DNA of 64,000 nucleotides from Schnuerera sp. xch1 (GTDB taxonomy: Bacteria; Bacillota; Clostridia; Tissierellales; Tepidimicrobiaceae): NCBI RefSeq assembly GCF_019931165.1, contig NZ_JAIOUP010000011.1, forward strand, positions 22,728 through 86,727. Reading direction: 5' to 3'. Under the pieces are notes generated by a model. That model ran no database searches, was not told the DNA's origin, and saw nothing but the letters and a program-made list of their open reading frames with translations. A program made the position numbers and the translations under genes. The stretch's first letter is position 1; each line of letters opens with the position of its first letter. This document shows, one piece after another, positions 36,071 through 45,283 of the stretch.

Positions 36071-37324
36071 ATGAATTATATTTTTATAGATTCAAGGAAT
36101 GGTATTGAAAAAGTAGGAATTGTAGAGGACAATAAACTAGTTGAATTTTATATTGATTATCAAGATTATAGAAAATTGGCTGGTAATATTTACAGGGGAC
36201 GAGTTGTAAATGTATTACCAGGCATGGAGGCGGCTTTTATAGATATAGGAGAAGATAAGAAGGCCTACTTATATATAAAAAATGCTTTGCCCAAAGGAGT
36301 AAAGTTTAAAGATAAGAATATAAGAATTAATGATATAATTAAGAATGGACAGGATATAATAGTACAAGTATTAAAAGAGGCTTCTGAAAATAAAGGATCA
36401 AAGGTAACAACTCATATCACCTTGCCAGGGAGATTTATAGTACTTACACCTTTTTCTAGTAAAATAAATATTTCAAGAAAGATAAAAGATGAAGATCAAA
36501 TAAAAAATTTAAAAGAAATTGGGAAAAGGATGCAGCAAGATGATATAGGAGTTATATTTAGAACTAAATCTAAAGGAATAGAGGAAGAATTATTAAATGA
36601 TGAATATAACAGGCTTATAAAGATATTCAGAAAAATACAAAGGGAAAAAAGTTTTTTACCCTGTCCTAAATTGATTTATAAGGAAATGGCTTTATCTCAT
36701 AAGATTATAAGAGATGCCTTTAATGAAAAAATTGATAAAGTAATTGTAAATGACGAGGAGAAATATAACAGTCTATTAAATTTTCAGGATTTAATATATC
36801 CAAATCTTGAAAAAAAGTTATTCTATGATAAAGACTTTAATATAAAATTTCGAACTAATATTAATGAAGGAATTAAAACAGCGTTGGGAAGAAAAGTATA
36901 TTTAAAGAGCGGAGGATATATAGTAATTGATGAAACTGAGGCTTTAACAGCAATAGATGTTAATACTGGTAAATTTACAGGTAGCAAAAATTTAGAAGAT
37001 ACAGTTGTAACAACTAATTTAGAGGCAGCAGAAGAAATATCTAGACAAATTAGACTTAGGGATATTAGTGGAATAATTATAATAGACTTTATAGATATGA
37101 AGGATAGTAATGATATATCTCTGGTATTGAATAAACTAGAGGAATATTTGCGGTTAGATAGGAATAAGGCTAATATAGTTGGTATCACAAAGCTAGGATT
37201 AGTTGAACTTACAAGAAAGAAAATCAGAAATAGTTTTGGCTCAAATTTTTTAAAAGAGTGTCCAAATTGTAAAGGTAAAGGCAAAATTTTGGAAAGTTTC
37301 ATTGACAAACCTATAAATATTTGA
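36071..37324 (+). CDS. rng: Ribonuclease E/G family endoribonuclease
   Basis: RNA-processing endonuclease, 417 residues. The S1-like domain is at about 35-115 (GRVVNVLPGMEAAFIDIGEDKKAYL in the source, split here as motif), then RNase H-like and DNase I-like parts. DETEALTAIDVNTGKF holds the metal-binding catalytic Asp residues. CPNCKGKGK near the end is the Zn-link dimer motif. No long C-terminal scaffold is present, so it is RNase G-like. The promoter of rplU lies inside its last 25 bases. Confidence 0.94.
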   Translation: MNYIFIDSRNGIEKVGIVEDNKLVEFYIDYQDYRKLAGNIYRGRVVNVLPGMEAAFIDIGEDKKAYLYIKNALPKGVKFKDKNIRINDIIKNGQDIIVQVLKEASENKGSKVTTHITLPGRFIVLTPFSSKINISRKIKDEDQIKNLKEIGKRMQQDDIGVIFRTKSKGIEEELLNDEYNRLIKIFRKIQREKSFLPCPKLIYKEMALSHKIIRDAFNEKIDKVIVNDEEKYNSLLNFQDLIYPNLEKKLFYDKDFNIKFRTNINEGIKTALGRKVYLKSGGYIVIDETEALTAIDVNTGKFTGSKNLEDTVVTTNLEAAEEISRQIRLRDISGIIIIDFIDMKDSNDISLVLNKLEEYLRLDRNKANIVGITKLGLVELTRKKIRNSFGSNFLKECPNCKGKGKILESFIDKPINI

Positions 37325-37330
37325 TAAAAT
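37302..37330 (+). promoter_or_regulatory. Promoter of the rplU operon
   Basis: TTGACA (37302-37307), a 17-base spacer and TAAAAT (37325-37330). It starts within the last codons of rng and would start transcription near 37337. Confidence 0.85.
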
Positions 37331-37346
37331 AATAGTCTGTAAGTAT

Positions 37347-37390
37347 CCGCTCGATGCAGGTTTAAAGCATAGGCACCTGTAATCGGCGAG
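37347..37390 (+). promoter_or_regulatory. Ribosomal protein L21 leader
   Basis: The 5' untranslated region contains CCGCTCGATGCAGGT, a loop, then ACCTGTAATCGGCGAG, the conserved helix pattern of the L21 leader RNA known upstream of rplU in Bacillota. It probably binds L21 for autogenous control. Confidence 0.85.
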
Positions 37391-37417
37391 AATGGTTAGA
37401 GGAGGTGCAATGATATA

Positions 37418-37729
37418 ATGTATGCTGTAATTGAAACAGGCGGAAAACAATATAGAGTTCAAGAAGGAGATATTGTATCTGTTGAAAAAATCAATTTAGA
37501 AGAAGGAGAAAAAGTAGACTTATCTAAAGTTCTTCTTATTTCCAAAGATGATGATTTAGTAGTTGGCAAACCTTATATAGAAGGAGCAAAAGTTGAAGCA
37601 ACTGTTTTAAATCAAGGTAAAGCGAAAAAAATTGTTGTATTCAAGTATAAATCTAAAAAAGGTTACAAAAAGAAACAAGGACATCGCCAACCTTATACAA
37701 AATTAAAAATTGAGAATATAGTTGATTAA
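37418..37729 (+). CDS. rplU: 50S ribosomal protein L21
   Basis: A 103-residue ribosomal protein, recognised from [18 protein letters not shown] at the start and [17 protein letters not shown] near the end. It is first in rplU-prp-rpmA with AGAGGAGGTG before the ATG and an L21 leader upstream. Confidence 0.98.
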   Translation: MYAVIETGGKQYRVQEGDIVSVEKINLEEGEKVDLSKVLLISKDDDLVVGKPYIEGAKVEATVLNQGKAKKIVVFKYKSKKGYKKKQGHRQPYTKLKIENIVD

Positions 37730-37731
37730 CA

Positions 37732-38079
37732 ATGATAGAAGTAACTATATTTAAAGATAACAAAGGATATATTCAAAAATATAATGTTTCAGGACATGCA
37801 GATTATGATGTTATAGGAAAGGATATAGTATGTGCGGCAGTTTCCATGCTTGCACAAACTACATTAAATTCTTTGATCGAAGTCTGTAAATTAACACAAG
37901 ATCAGGTTAGTTATTTTATAGAAGATGAAAACGGAGTATTAGAAGTAATTATTTCAAAGAAAATATCTATGGAAGTTAGGGATAAAGTTGAAATAGTTCT
38001 TAAAACTTTTGAGGTTGGAATAAAATCGATAATTAGTAATTATTCAGAATACGTAACTCTTAAATACAAGGAGGTGTAA
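37732..38079 (+). CDS. prp: Ribosomal-processing cysteine protease Prp
   Basis: A 115-residue cysteine protease that trims the N-terminal extension of L27. The catalytic His is in VSGHADYD and the catalytic Cys in DIVCAAVSMLAQT. It sits between rplU and rpmA, only 2 bases after rplU. The matching substrate extension is present on the L27 gene that follows. Confidence 0.95.
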   Translation: MIEVTIFKDNKGYIQKYNVSGHADYDVIGKDIVCAAVSMLAQTTLNSLIEVCKLTQDQVSYFIEDENGVLEVIISKKISMEVRDKVEIVLKTFEVGIKSIISNYSEYVTLKYKEV

Positions 38080-38082
38080 GAG

Positions 38083-38373
38083 ATGATAAAATTAAATTTA
38101 CAATTATTTGCTTCTAAAAAAGGAGTAGGTAGCTCCAAGAATGGAAGAGATAGTGAATCAAAAAGGTTAGGTGTTAAAAGAGGAGACGGACAATTTGTAG
38201 TAGCTGGAAATATCCTTGTAAGACAAAGAGGAACAAAAATTCATGCTGGAAATAATGTAGGCAGAGGTGGAGATGATACTTTGTTTGCTAAATCAGATGG
38301 ATTTGTTAGATTTGAAAGAAAAGGTAGAAATAGAAAGCAAGTTAGTGTGTATACTAATGAAGAATTAGCATAG
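38083..38373 (+). CDS. rpmA: 50S ribosomal protein L27 with Prp-cleaved extension
   Basis: A 96-residue ribosomal protein. The N-terminus [14 protein letters not shown] carries the LNLQLFA extension cut by Prp to expose the functional SKKG end near the peptidyl-transferase centre. GGQFV-type and [16 protein letters not shown] sequences confirm L27. AAGGAGGTG overlaps the prp stop. Confidence 0.98.
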   Translation: MIKLNLQLFASKKGVGSSKNGRDSESKRLGVKRGDGQFVVAGNILVRQRGTKIHAGNNVGRGGDDTLFAKSDGFVRFERKGRNRKQVSVYTNEELA

Positions 38374-38380
38374 ATTTTTG

Positions 38381-38409
38381 AAGCTTACCATAAGGTAGGC
38401 TTTTTTTTC
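38381..38409 (+). terminator. Terminator after rpmA
   Basis: AAGCTTACC (38381-38389) and GGTAGGCTT (38394-38402) pair with one mismatch or G-U pair and run into eight Ts. Confidence 0.88.
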
Positions 38410-38486
38410 TGAAAGGATAAGAGAATATTTTAGATCATATAGAATAAAATAAAGGTTATAATAACGAAATTTAGCATATTTAATTG

Positions 38487-38514
38487 TTGACAGTCATAAA
38501 CAAGTTGGTATAAT
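38487..38514 (+). promoter_or_regulatory. Promoter of obgE
   Basis: TTGACA (38487-38492), a 16-base spacer and TATAAT (38509-38514), about 30 bases before the obgE start. Confidence 0.85.
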
Positions 38515-38545
38515 TAAATTACTATATTTTATAGAGGATGATATT

Positions 38546-39820
38546 ATGTTTATTGATGTAGCTAAAATCAATTTAAAAGCTGGTAAAGGCGGAGATGGAG
38601 CTGTAGCTTTTCGAAGAGAAAAGTATGAACCTTCAGGAGGTCCTTTTGGGGGAGATGGAGGTAATGGCGCAAGCATTATTTTACAAGGCGATGAGAATAT
38701 AAGAACATTAATGGATTTTCGATATAAACGCATATATAAAGCTGAAAATGGAGAGAATGGTAAATCTAAAAAGCAATATGGAAAGAAAGGTCAAGATTTA
38801 ATACTTAGAGTTCCAGTTGGAACCTTAGTTAAAGATGCTGATACCAATAGAATAATAGTTGATATTAAGAGAAATAATCAAAGATTTGTAATTGCTCGTG
38901 GCGGAAAAGGCGGTAAAGGTAATGCAAAATTTGCTACATCTACAAGACAAGCGCCAAGATTTGCTGAACCAGGGCAGAAAGGTGAAGAAAAAACAGTTAT
39001 ATTGGAGTTAAAATTATTAGCAGATGTTGGACTAATAGGGTTTCCTAATGTAGGAAAGTCCACAATTCTTTCAATTCTATCTAAGGCTAAGCCTAAAATT
39101 GCTAATTATCATTTTACTACATTGAAACCTAATCTAGGTATTGTAAGAGTTGATGATGGAAAAAGTTTTATAATAGCCGATATCCCTGGATTGATAAAAG
39201 GAGCTCATGAAGGTGCGGGATTAGGACTTGATTTCTTAAGACATATAGAAAGAACAAGAGTATTAGTTCATGTCCTAGACGCTTCAGGATTAGAAGGTAG
39301 AAACCCTATTGAAGACTTTTATAATATAAATAATGAGTTATTTGAGTATAATGATAGATTAAAAGAAAAGCCACAAATAATTGTAGCTAATAAGATGGAT
39401 TTATTTGAATCCAATGAATGGTTAACAAAGATAAAAAGTGAGTTTGAGCCTAAAGGATATAAGGTTTATCCAATATCTGCTGCTACTAAGGAAGGAATTG
39501 ACAAGTTAAAATATGGAATATGGGAAATATTATTAAAAGAAGAGGCAAAGTATAAAACATTTGATGAAGAGATGGATATAACTTTAGAACGTTCTAAGAA
39601 GGAACCTATCATAGTGAAAAAGGAAAATGAAAAATATATAGTAGAGGGCGAGTTTGTCGAAAGACTATTATATTCAACTAATTTTGAGGATTTAGATTCT
39701 CTAAGGTATTTTCAAAATGTTATGAGACAAAAAGGAATTGTAGATAAATTAAAAGAACTAGGAATTGAAGAAAATGATTCGGTATTTATCTGCGAATACG
39801 AATTTGAGTTTTTTGAATAA
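38546..39820 (+). CDS. obgE: Obg family GTPase
   Basis: Ribosome-associated GTPase, 424 residues. The glycine-rich Obg domain (1-158) is followed by the G domain with GFPNVGKST, ADIPGLIKGAHEG and NKMDLFES, and a C-terminal OCT domain. It acts in 50S assembly and stress control. Its own promoter and AGAGGATG site precede the ATG. Confidence 0.97.
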   Translation: MFIDVAKINLKAGKGGDGAVAFRREKYEPSGGPFGGDGGNGASIILQGDENIRTLMDFRYKRIYKAENGENGKSKKQYGKKGQDLILRVPVGTLVKDADTNRIIVDIKRNNQRFVIARGGKGGKGNAKFATSTRQAPRFAEPGQKGEEKTVILELKLLADVGLIGFPNVGKSTILSILSKAKPKIANYHFTTLKPNLGIVRVDDGKSFIIADIPGLIKGAHEGAGLGLDFLRHIERTRVLVHVLDASGLEGRNPIEDFYNINNELFEYNDRLKEKPQIIVANKMDLFESNEWLTKIKSEFEPKGYKVYPISAATKEGIDKLKYGIWEILLKEEAKYKTFDEEMDITLERSKKEPIIVKKENEKYIVEGEFVERLLYSTNFEDLDSLRYFQNVMRQKGIVDKLKELGIEENDSVFICEYEFEFFE

Positions 39821-39865
39821 AATATATAGATATGAATTTAAATAGAAGTTGAAAGGGTGTAACAA

Positions 39866-40156
39866 TTGCTAACAGGTAAACAGAGAAGTTTTTTAAAGGG
39901 CATAGCAAACAATTTGGATCCAATATTCCAAGTTGGAAAAAATGGAATAACCGAAAACTTTATTAAACAAGTAGATCAAGCATTAGAAGCAAGAGAGATA
40001 ATTAAAATTAAGGTTTTAAATAATAGCTTGCTAGATGCAAAGGAAGTTGCAAGTGAACTAGCTAAAGTGACTAGCTCAGAATTTGTTCAGAGTATAGGAA
40101 ATAAGCTAGTATTATATAGAAAATCTAAGGAAAGCAAAAAGATTGTACTACCTTAA
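39866..40156 (+). CDS. yhbY: YhbY family ribosome assembly RNA-binding protein
   Basis: A 96-residue CRM-domain protein: LTGKQRSFLKGIANNLDPIFQVGKNGIT with the GKNG RNA-binding loop. It associates with pre-50S particles. TTG start behind AAAGGGTG, 45 bases after obgE; a palindromic terminator follows. Confidence 0.93.
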   Translation: MLTGKQRSFLKGIANNLDPIFQVGKNGITENFIKQVDQALEAREIIKIKVLNNSLLDAKEVASELAKVTSSEFVQSIGNKLVLYRKSKESKKIVLP

Positions 40157-40169
40157 TGTTGATATTAGT

Positions 40170-40205
40170 ATAAACTTCAGAAATTAATTTCTGAAGTTTA
40201 TATAT
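40170..40205. terminator. Palindromic terminator after yhbY
   Basis: A perfect 32-base palindrome (40170-40201) followed by ATATTT; the T-run is weak. Confidence 0.6.
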
Positions 40206-40232
40206 TTAATCTTTATTTGGAGGTAAATTAAG

Positions 40233-40844
40233 TTGGAAAAATTAAAAATAGGAATTATGGGAGGTACATTTGACCCGATTCATAATGGACATTTGATATT
40301 AGCAGAGTATTCTAGAATTTCTTTTAATCTAAATAAAATACTCTTCATACCAACAGGCAATCCACCCCATAAAAATAGTGAAGATATTTCACCTAATCGA
40401 TATAGGTATGATATGACTTTACTTGCCATAAGTACAAATATGAATTATTATCTATCTACTATAGAGATTGAAAGAAAAGGAGTTACATATACAATAGATA
40501 CAATTAAGTACTTGAAATCCAAATTTGAAGATGCAGAATTTTATTTTATTTTGGGTGCGGATTCTCTATATAAAATACATAAATGGAAAAATTATGAGGA
40601 ATTATTAAGTCTGTGTAATTTTATAGTAGCAAGAAGGCCGAATCATAATAATAAAAAATTAGAGAAGAGAAAAGATGATTTAAATACAAAATATAATAGC
40701 TCCATACATATATTAGAAGCACCTCTTATAGATATATCTTCTACTCAAATAAGAGAAAGAATAAGAAATGGATTATCTATTAAATATTTGGTTCCAAGAT
40801 CTGTAGAAGCTTATATTGAAAAAAATAGAATATATAGAGATTAG
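40233..40844 (+). CDS. nadD: Nicotinate-nucleotide adenylyltransferase
   Basis: NAD synthesis enzyme of 203 residues. The nucleotidyl-transferase motif GGTFDPIHNGHL is at residues 10-21, and ISSTQIRERI near the end is the second ATP-binding motif. The start is TTG behind TTGGAGG. It is paired with yqeK, as is usual in Bacillota. Confidence 0.96.
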   Translation: MEKLKIGIMGGTFDPIHNGHLILAEYSRISFNLNKILFIPTGNPPHKNSEDISPNRYRYDMTLLAISTNMNYYLSTIEIERKGVTYTIDTIKYLKSKFEDAEFYFILGADSLYKIHKWKNYEELLSLCNFIVARRPNHNNKKLEKRKDDLNTKYNSSIHILEAPLIDISSTQIRERIRNGLSIKYLVPRSVEAYIEKNRIYRD

Positions 40845-40853
40845 GAGGCTTTT

Positions 40854-41426
40854 ATGATAGAAAATTGGGTTTATGAGAAGTTAAAAAAAGATATTGGCGT
40901 TAAAAGGTATAATCATTCTTTAGGGGTTATGCATGAAAGTAAAAAACTTGCTAAGCAATATGGATATCCTATAGAAAAGGCAGAAGTTGCTGGGTTATTA
41001 CATGACTGTGGTAAACTTAAAGGAGAAATAAATTTATTGAAAATGGCTAATGCTTTTGGTATAATTTTAGATAATGTTACAAAGAACAATAGAGAACTTA
41101 TTCATAGTGTATTAGGAGAGATAATAGCACAAGAGGAATATAATATAGCTGATAGAGATATATTAAAAGCTATTCGTTTTCATACTACTGGAAGAGAGAA
41201 TATGGGTTTATTAGAGAAAATAGTTTACGTAGCTGATCTTATAGAGCCATCTAGGAACTTTGAAGGAGTAGAAAAAATCAGGGATTTGGCATATGTTAAT
41301 ATAGACCAATGCCTATTATATGCAATTGATAATACTTTAAAGTTTATAATTAGTAGAGAAAAACTAATACATTTGGATAGTATCAAAGCAAGAAATCAAA
41401 TACTAATACAGAAGAATATGGAGTGA
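40854..41426 (+). CDS. yqeK: YqeK family diadenosine tetraphosphate hydrolase
   Basis: A 190-residue HD-domain hydrolase, of the family that cleaves Ap4A symmetrically to 2 ADP. Metal-binding residues are in YNHSLGVMHE, GLLHDCGKLKGE and the later IRFHTTGREN. TAGGAGG precedes the ATG, 9 bases after nadD. Confidence 0.93.
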   Translation: MIENWVYEKLKKDIGVKRYNHSLGVMHESKKLAKQYGYPIEKAEVAGLLHDCGKLKGEINLLKMANAFGIILDNVTKNNRELIHSVLGEIIAQEEYNIADRDILKAIRFHTTGRENMGLLEKIVYVADLIEPSRNFEGVEKIRDLAYVNIDQCLLYAIDNTLKFIISREKLIHLDSIKARNQILIQKNME

Positions 41427-41432
41427 TATCCA

Positions 41433-42383
41433 ATGAAGGGAAGATTTTTCAAAACTTTTTTTGTTTCATTTATTTTGTTTGCTGTATTGTGGACAGGCTT
41501 TATATATAAAACTGTAATATTAGCTGAAAGTGAGGAAGCTGAATATGAAGAAGGTTTTATAGACAGACTAATAAATGGAGATGATGACATAACTTTCTTA
41601 TTATTAGGCGTAGATTCTAATGATGTTGCTAAAAGTTCTGGTACTAGAACTGATACTATGATGGTATGCAAAGTTGATAAATCAACTGGAGATATTTCTA
41701 TGTTATCTATACCAAGAGATACTAAAGTTAGAATAAGAGGCAGAAAAAATGAAGACAAGATAAACCATGCTCATGCTTATGGAGGAGCAGAATTATCAGT
41801 AAAAGCCGTAAAGGATTTACTTGGAATTGATTTAGATTATTATGTTAAGGTTGATTATAAAATAGTAAAAGAATTTGTAGACCTTATTGGTGGAGTAGAG
41901 GTAGATGTTCCGATGGACATGAAATATAATGATCCTATAGCAGACCCACCTTTATATATTAACTTAAGCAAAGGAAGACAAGTTTTAAATGGAGATAAAT
42001 CACTACAATTTTTAAGATTTAGAAAAGGGTATGCTAATCAAGATTTAGGAAGAATTGAATCTCAACAGCAGTTTATTAAAGCAGCCTTTGAACAAGCGTT
42101 AACAGTGGATAATATTGATAAAATTCCGCAAATGATAAAATCATATTATAATAATGTGGACACTAATATACCTTTAGATCTTATATTAAAGTTTGCTGCT
42201 AAGGCTAAGGATTATAATATGGAAGGAATACAAACAGCTACATTGCCTGGCGAACCTCAATATGTTAATGGAGTTTCATACTATGTTTCTAATGAAGAGG
42301 AAACTAATAAGTTGGTTGATGAATTATTCATTAATCAAAAGACAGCGGAACACATAGATAATAATAGTGGATCAAATAAATAA
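41433..42383 (+). CDS. LytR-CpsA-Psr family glycopolymer transferase
   Basis: Membrane-anchored LCP enzyme of 316 residues that attaches teichoic-acid-like or capsular polymers to peptidoglycan. A membrane helix is at about 6-26. The LCP domain has LLLGVDSND, TRTDTMMV, SIPRDTKVRIRG and KINHAHAYGG, all phosphate-binding motifs, and FLRFRKGYANQDLGRIESQQ. It lies between yqeK and rsfS with short gaps, a common order. Confidence 0.93.
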   Translation: MKGRFFKTFFVSFILFAVLWTGFIYKTVILAESEEAEYEEGFIDRLINGDDDITFLLLGVDSNDVAKSSGTRTDTMMVCKVDKSTGDISMLSIPRDTKVRIRGRKNEDKINHAHAYGGAELSVKAVKDLLGIDLDYYVKVDYKIVKEFVDLIGGVEVDVPMDMKYNDPIADPPLYINLSKGRQVLNGDKSLQFLRFRKGYANQDLGRIESQQQFIKAAFEQALTVDNIDKIPQMIKSYYNNVDTNIPLDLILKFAAKAKDYNMEGIQTATLPGEPQYVNGVSYYVSNEEETNKLVDELFINQKTAEHIDNNSGSNK

Positions 42384-42404
42384 AAAATATCAGGAGGTAA
42401 TTTG

Positions 42405-42755
42405 GTGAAAGATATTGATGAAAGAATATCTGTTATAGTTAAAGCGTGTGATGATAAAAATGGGTTTGATATTAAAGTGTTGGATTTAAAGAAATTAACA
42501 ACATTTACGGATTATTTTATCATAGTTAGTGGAAATTCTACTACTCAGACTAAGGCAATTTCAGATAAAATCGAAGAACGGATGAATGAATTAGGGTATG
42601 TAATTTCCAGTAAAGAAGGATATGGAGAGGGTAGATGGATTTTACTTGATTATGGTAATGTGGTCGTTCATATATTTCATAGAGATGAAAGAGAGTTTTA
42701 TAATTTAGAAAAATTATGGACAGATAGTGAGGAATTAATATTAGATGAAATGTAA
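42405..42755 (+). CDS. rsfS: Ribosomal silencing factor RsfS
   Basis: A 116-residue DUF143 protein that binds L14 and blocks subunit joining. Conserved elements are LTTFTDYFIIVSGNSTTQTKAI and EGYGEGRWILLDYGNVVVHIF. I chose the GTG at 42405, 7 bases after CAGGAGG; a TTG at 42402 is the alternative. Confidence 0.95.
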   Translation: MKDIDERISVIVKACDDKNGFDIKVLDLKKLTTFTDYFIIVSGNSTTQTKAISDKIEERMNELGYVISSKEGYGEGRWILLDYGNVVVHIFHRDEREFYNLEKLWTDSEELILDEM

Positions 42756-42811
42756 AAAACCGTTTAATGCGGTTATGTTGTATACAAATTAAATAAAAAG
42801 GAGACTAATAA

Positions 42812-43192
42812 ATGAAAGTTAATCCTATAGTTACAAGTAAAGCACCATCAGCAGTGGGGCCTTATTCACAAGGGACAAAGACAGATAATTTAATATTTAC
42901 ATCAGGTCAATTACCCATAATACCAGAGACAGGTGACCTAATAAAAGATGATATTAAAAAAGCAACTAAACAAAGTTTAGACAACGTATTAGCAATAATA
43001 GAAGAAGGTGGAGCGACGCTAAATGATATAGTTAAAGTAAATATTTTTGTAAAGAACATGGACAACTTTTCATTAGTTAATGAAGTTTACGAAGAATTTT
43101 TTGGTAACCATAAACCCGCTAGATCCTGTGTAGAAGTATCTAAGCTTCCTAAGAATGGGGATATTGAGATTGAAGCAATAGCTATAGTATAA
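42812..43192 (+). CDS. ridA: RidA family enamine/imine deaminase
   Basis: A 126-residue cytoplasmic protein that hydrolyses reactive 2-aminoacrylate and related imines. SAVGPYSQG, FTSGQLPI and the substrate-binding Arg in KPARSCVEVSKLP are present. AAAGGAGAC precedes the ATG. It ends at a bidirectional terminator. Confidence 0.94.
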   Translation: MKVNPIVTSKAPSAVGPYSQGTKTDNLIFTSGQLPIIPETGDLIKDDIKKATKQSLDNVLAIIEEGGATLNDIVKVNIFVKNMDNFSLVNEVYEEFFGNHKPARSCVEVSKLPKNGDIEIEAIAIV

Positions 43193-43233
43193 TAGATAAA
43201 GACCTTGTTCATATGAACAAGGTCTTTATCTAT
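43192..43233. terminator. Bidirectional terminator between ridA and dacF
   Basis: A perfect palindrome with 21-base arms (43192-43212 and 43213-43233), including the GACCTTGTTC core. It overlaps the ends of both convergent genes. Confidence 0.85.
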
Positions 43234-44497
43234 ATGAGCTAGGAACTCTATATATTTTACGTCTATGTTTTCTTTTCTTTTTTTGTTTAATGACAACTAT
43301 AGCCCTTACTATGATAAAAAATCCAATTAACAAAAGGTACCATTTATTTAAAATTTTTTCAAAAATTGTAGGGCTAGAAATCGTATCTACATCTAGTGTA
43401 GAAACAATATCAACTTCGCCTACTAATTGATCTTCAAGATAATATTTTATTTTTCCTAAAGTTTGTCCATTTTCGATAGGAGCTTTTAATTCATCATCTA
43501 GCATAACCTTTTCTGTAACCTTATTAATAGAATCTTTAGGTATAGAAATTGGCAGATCTTTTTTTACTATTCCAGCGATTATAGGGATTTCGCCATTTTT
43601 AATTTCTAAGTTATCTACAAATTCATTTTTAACAGCAATATCAATTGTATCAAAATTGTCAAATCCATAATTCAGCAACTTATGCATATCTGAATATATT
43701 TCTTTTCCATTGACTTTTAGTACTACTGCAATTAAGTTTTGATTTCCTCTTTTAGCAGATGCTACTAAACAATTTTGTGCAGCTTGAGTATATCCTGTTT
43801 TTATACCAGTAATACCATCGTACTTAATAGGAACGATTTCGCCATCAACGTTAATTGTTTCATTGCTGTATAATAGTTTATTTGACGATTTTAAGTATCT
43901 CTCTTCATCCTTTTTATTGGTTACTGGAATGGTATAGGTATAGTTGGATACTATTTCTCTAAAAGTTTCATTTTCCATAGCATATTTAGCCATTAAGCTT
44001 AAATCATAAGCGGTTGTAAGATGATTTTCATTTGTCAATCCATTAGGATTAACGAAGTTTGTATTTAAGGCACCTAATTCCTTAGCTTTATTATTCATTA
44101 ATTTTGCAAATTCATCAGTGCTTCCAGATATATATTTTGCAATAGCAAAAGCAGAATCATTAGCAGATTCAATTAATAAAGCATGTAGTAAATCTTCAAG
44201 AGGTAATTGTTCTTCGGGTTCTAAAGCTATATGGCTACCTTCCGTTAGATAAACTGTTTCCTCATCAACTGTTACAATATCATTCATATTTCCATGTTCG
44301 ATAGCTAATATTCCAGTCATTATTTTAGTAGTACTTGCTGGGTGCAACTTCAAATGAGGATTTTTTTCATACAAAACTTGTCCGGTGTTTGCATCTATAA
44401 GTATAGCACTTTTACATGAAAGGTTTAAGCTATCTGCAAAAGATACGCTATATGTTACGAAAATTAAGAAAAAAACAATTGATATAATTTTTTTCAA
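43226..44497 (-). CDS. dacF: D-alanyl-D-alanine carboxypeptidase
   Basis: Penicillin-binding protein of the S11 family that trims peptidoglycan stem peptides, 423 residues. It has a signal peptide (MKKIISIVFFLIFVTYSVSFA), SxxK in ASTTKIMTG, SxN in ESANDSAF, and KTG in GIKTGYTQAA. A C-terminal PBP5-associated domain and a membrane anchor near residues 390-412 follow. The start is TTG behind AAGGAGGG. It is convergent to ridA. Confidence 0.95.
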   Translation of the reverse strand: MKKIISIVFFLIFVTYSVSFADSLNLSCKSAILIDANTGQVLYEKNPHLKLHPASTTKIMTGILAIEHGNMNDIVTVDEETVYLTEGSHIALEPEEQLPLEDLLHALLIESANDSAFAIAKYISGSTDEFAKLMNNKAKELGALNTNFVNPNGLTNENHLTTAYDLSLMAKYAMENETFREIVSNYTYTIPVTNKKDEERYLKSSNKLLYSNETINVDGEIVPIKYDGITGIKTGYTQAAQNCLVASAKRGNQNLIAVVLKVNGKEIYSDMHKLLNYGFDNFDTIDIAVKNEFVDNLEIKNGEIPIIAGIVKKDLPISIPKDSINKVTEKVMLDDELKAPIENGQTLGKIKYYLEDQLVGEVDIVSTLDVDTISSPTIFEKILNKWYLLLIGFFIIVRAIVVIKQKKKRKHRRKIYRVPSSYR

Positions 44498-44650
44498 ATA
44501 GCTCCCTCCTTTATTTGACTAAATACTAGTATATCAGAAAATGCCCAATTAATTAATAGAAAATTTATATTTTTAACTGAAAGAAGGAAAATTAATCAAA
44601 AAATAGAATATTATACAGATATCAATTTTATTTCAAAGGAGGATGTAAAA

Positions 44651-45271
44651 GTGTCATATTTTTCAAAGAAAGAACAAATTATCGTTATCTTAATTGTTGT
44701 CATTATTGTTATCATATCCATTTTTAATTTTTTAAATAAAAATATATCACTTAGCGAGGAAGATATTGATTCAAGTGAAATCGATCAAGAAGAATTTTTT
44801 GAAGAATTAGAAACAGAAGAAATAGCTGAACAAGAAAATCATGATATAATGGTACATATAAGCGGCCAAGTATATAAACCAGGATTAGTTGAGTTGAAAT
44901 CTGGCGATAGAGTTACTGATGCAGTAAATTTGGCTGGGGGATTGAAAAAAGACGCCGACTTGGATAAAATAAACTTAGCGAAGAAATTATCAGATGAAGA
45001 AAAGATATATATACCTAAAATTGGAGAAGAAGATATAGATTCTGAAGTGTTGAATCTTGATAATTCTCATGATATAAAGGGTAAGATAAACATAAATACT
45101 TGTACAAAAGAACAGTTATTGTCATTACCAGGTATAGGGGAGGCTTTAGCTGGAAGAATTGTAGAGTATAGAGAGCAAAATCTATTTAAGAATGTTGAAG
45201 ATATAATGAATGTATCAGGTATAGGAGACAAGAAGTTTGAAAGTATTAGAGAATTGATTATAGTAAATTAA
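44651..45271 (+). CDS. comEA: ComEA-like DNA-binding protein
   Basis: A 206-residue membrane-anchored protein: a membrane helix at about 8-28, an acidic linker, an SLBB domain (HISGQVYKPGLVELKSGDRV), and a C-terminal double helix-hairpin-helix (ININTCTKEQLLSLPGIGEA). It acts as the extracellular DNA receptor in natural transformation. GTG start behind AAAGGAGG. ComEB/ComEC are not in the window, and the next gene is selD. Confidence 0.92.
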   Translation: MSYFSKKEQIIVILIVVIIVIISIFNFLNKNISLSEEDIDSSEIDQEEFFEELETEEIAEQENHDIMVHISGQVYKPGLVELKSGDRVTDAVNLAGGLKKDADLDKINLAKKLSDEEKIYIPKIGEEDIDSEVLNLDNSHDIKGKININTCTKEQLLSLPGIGEALAGRIVEYREQNLFKNVEDIMNVSGIGDKKFESIRELIIVN

Positions 45272-45283
45272 GGAGTGAAACAT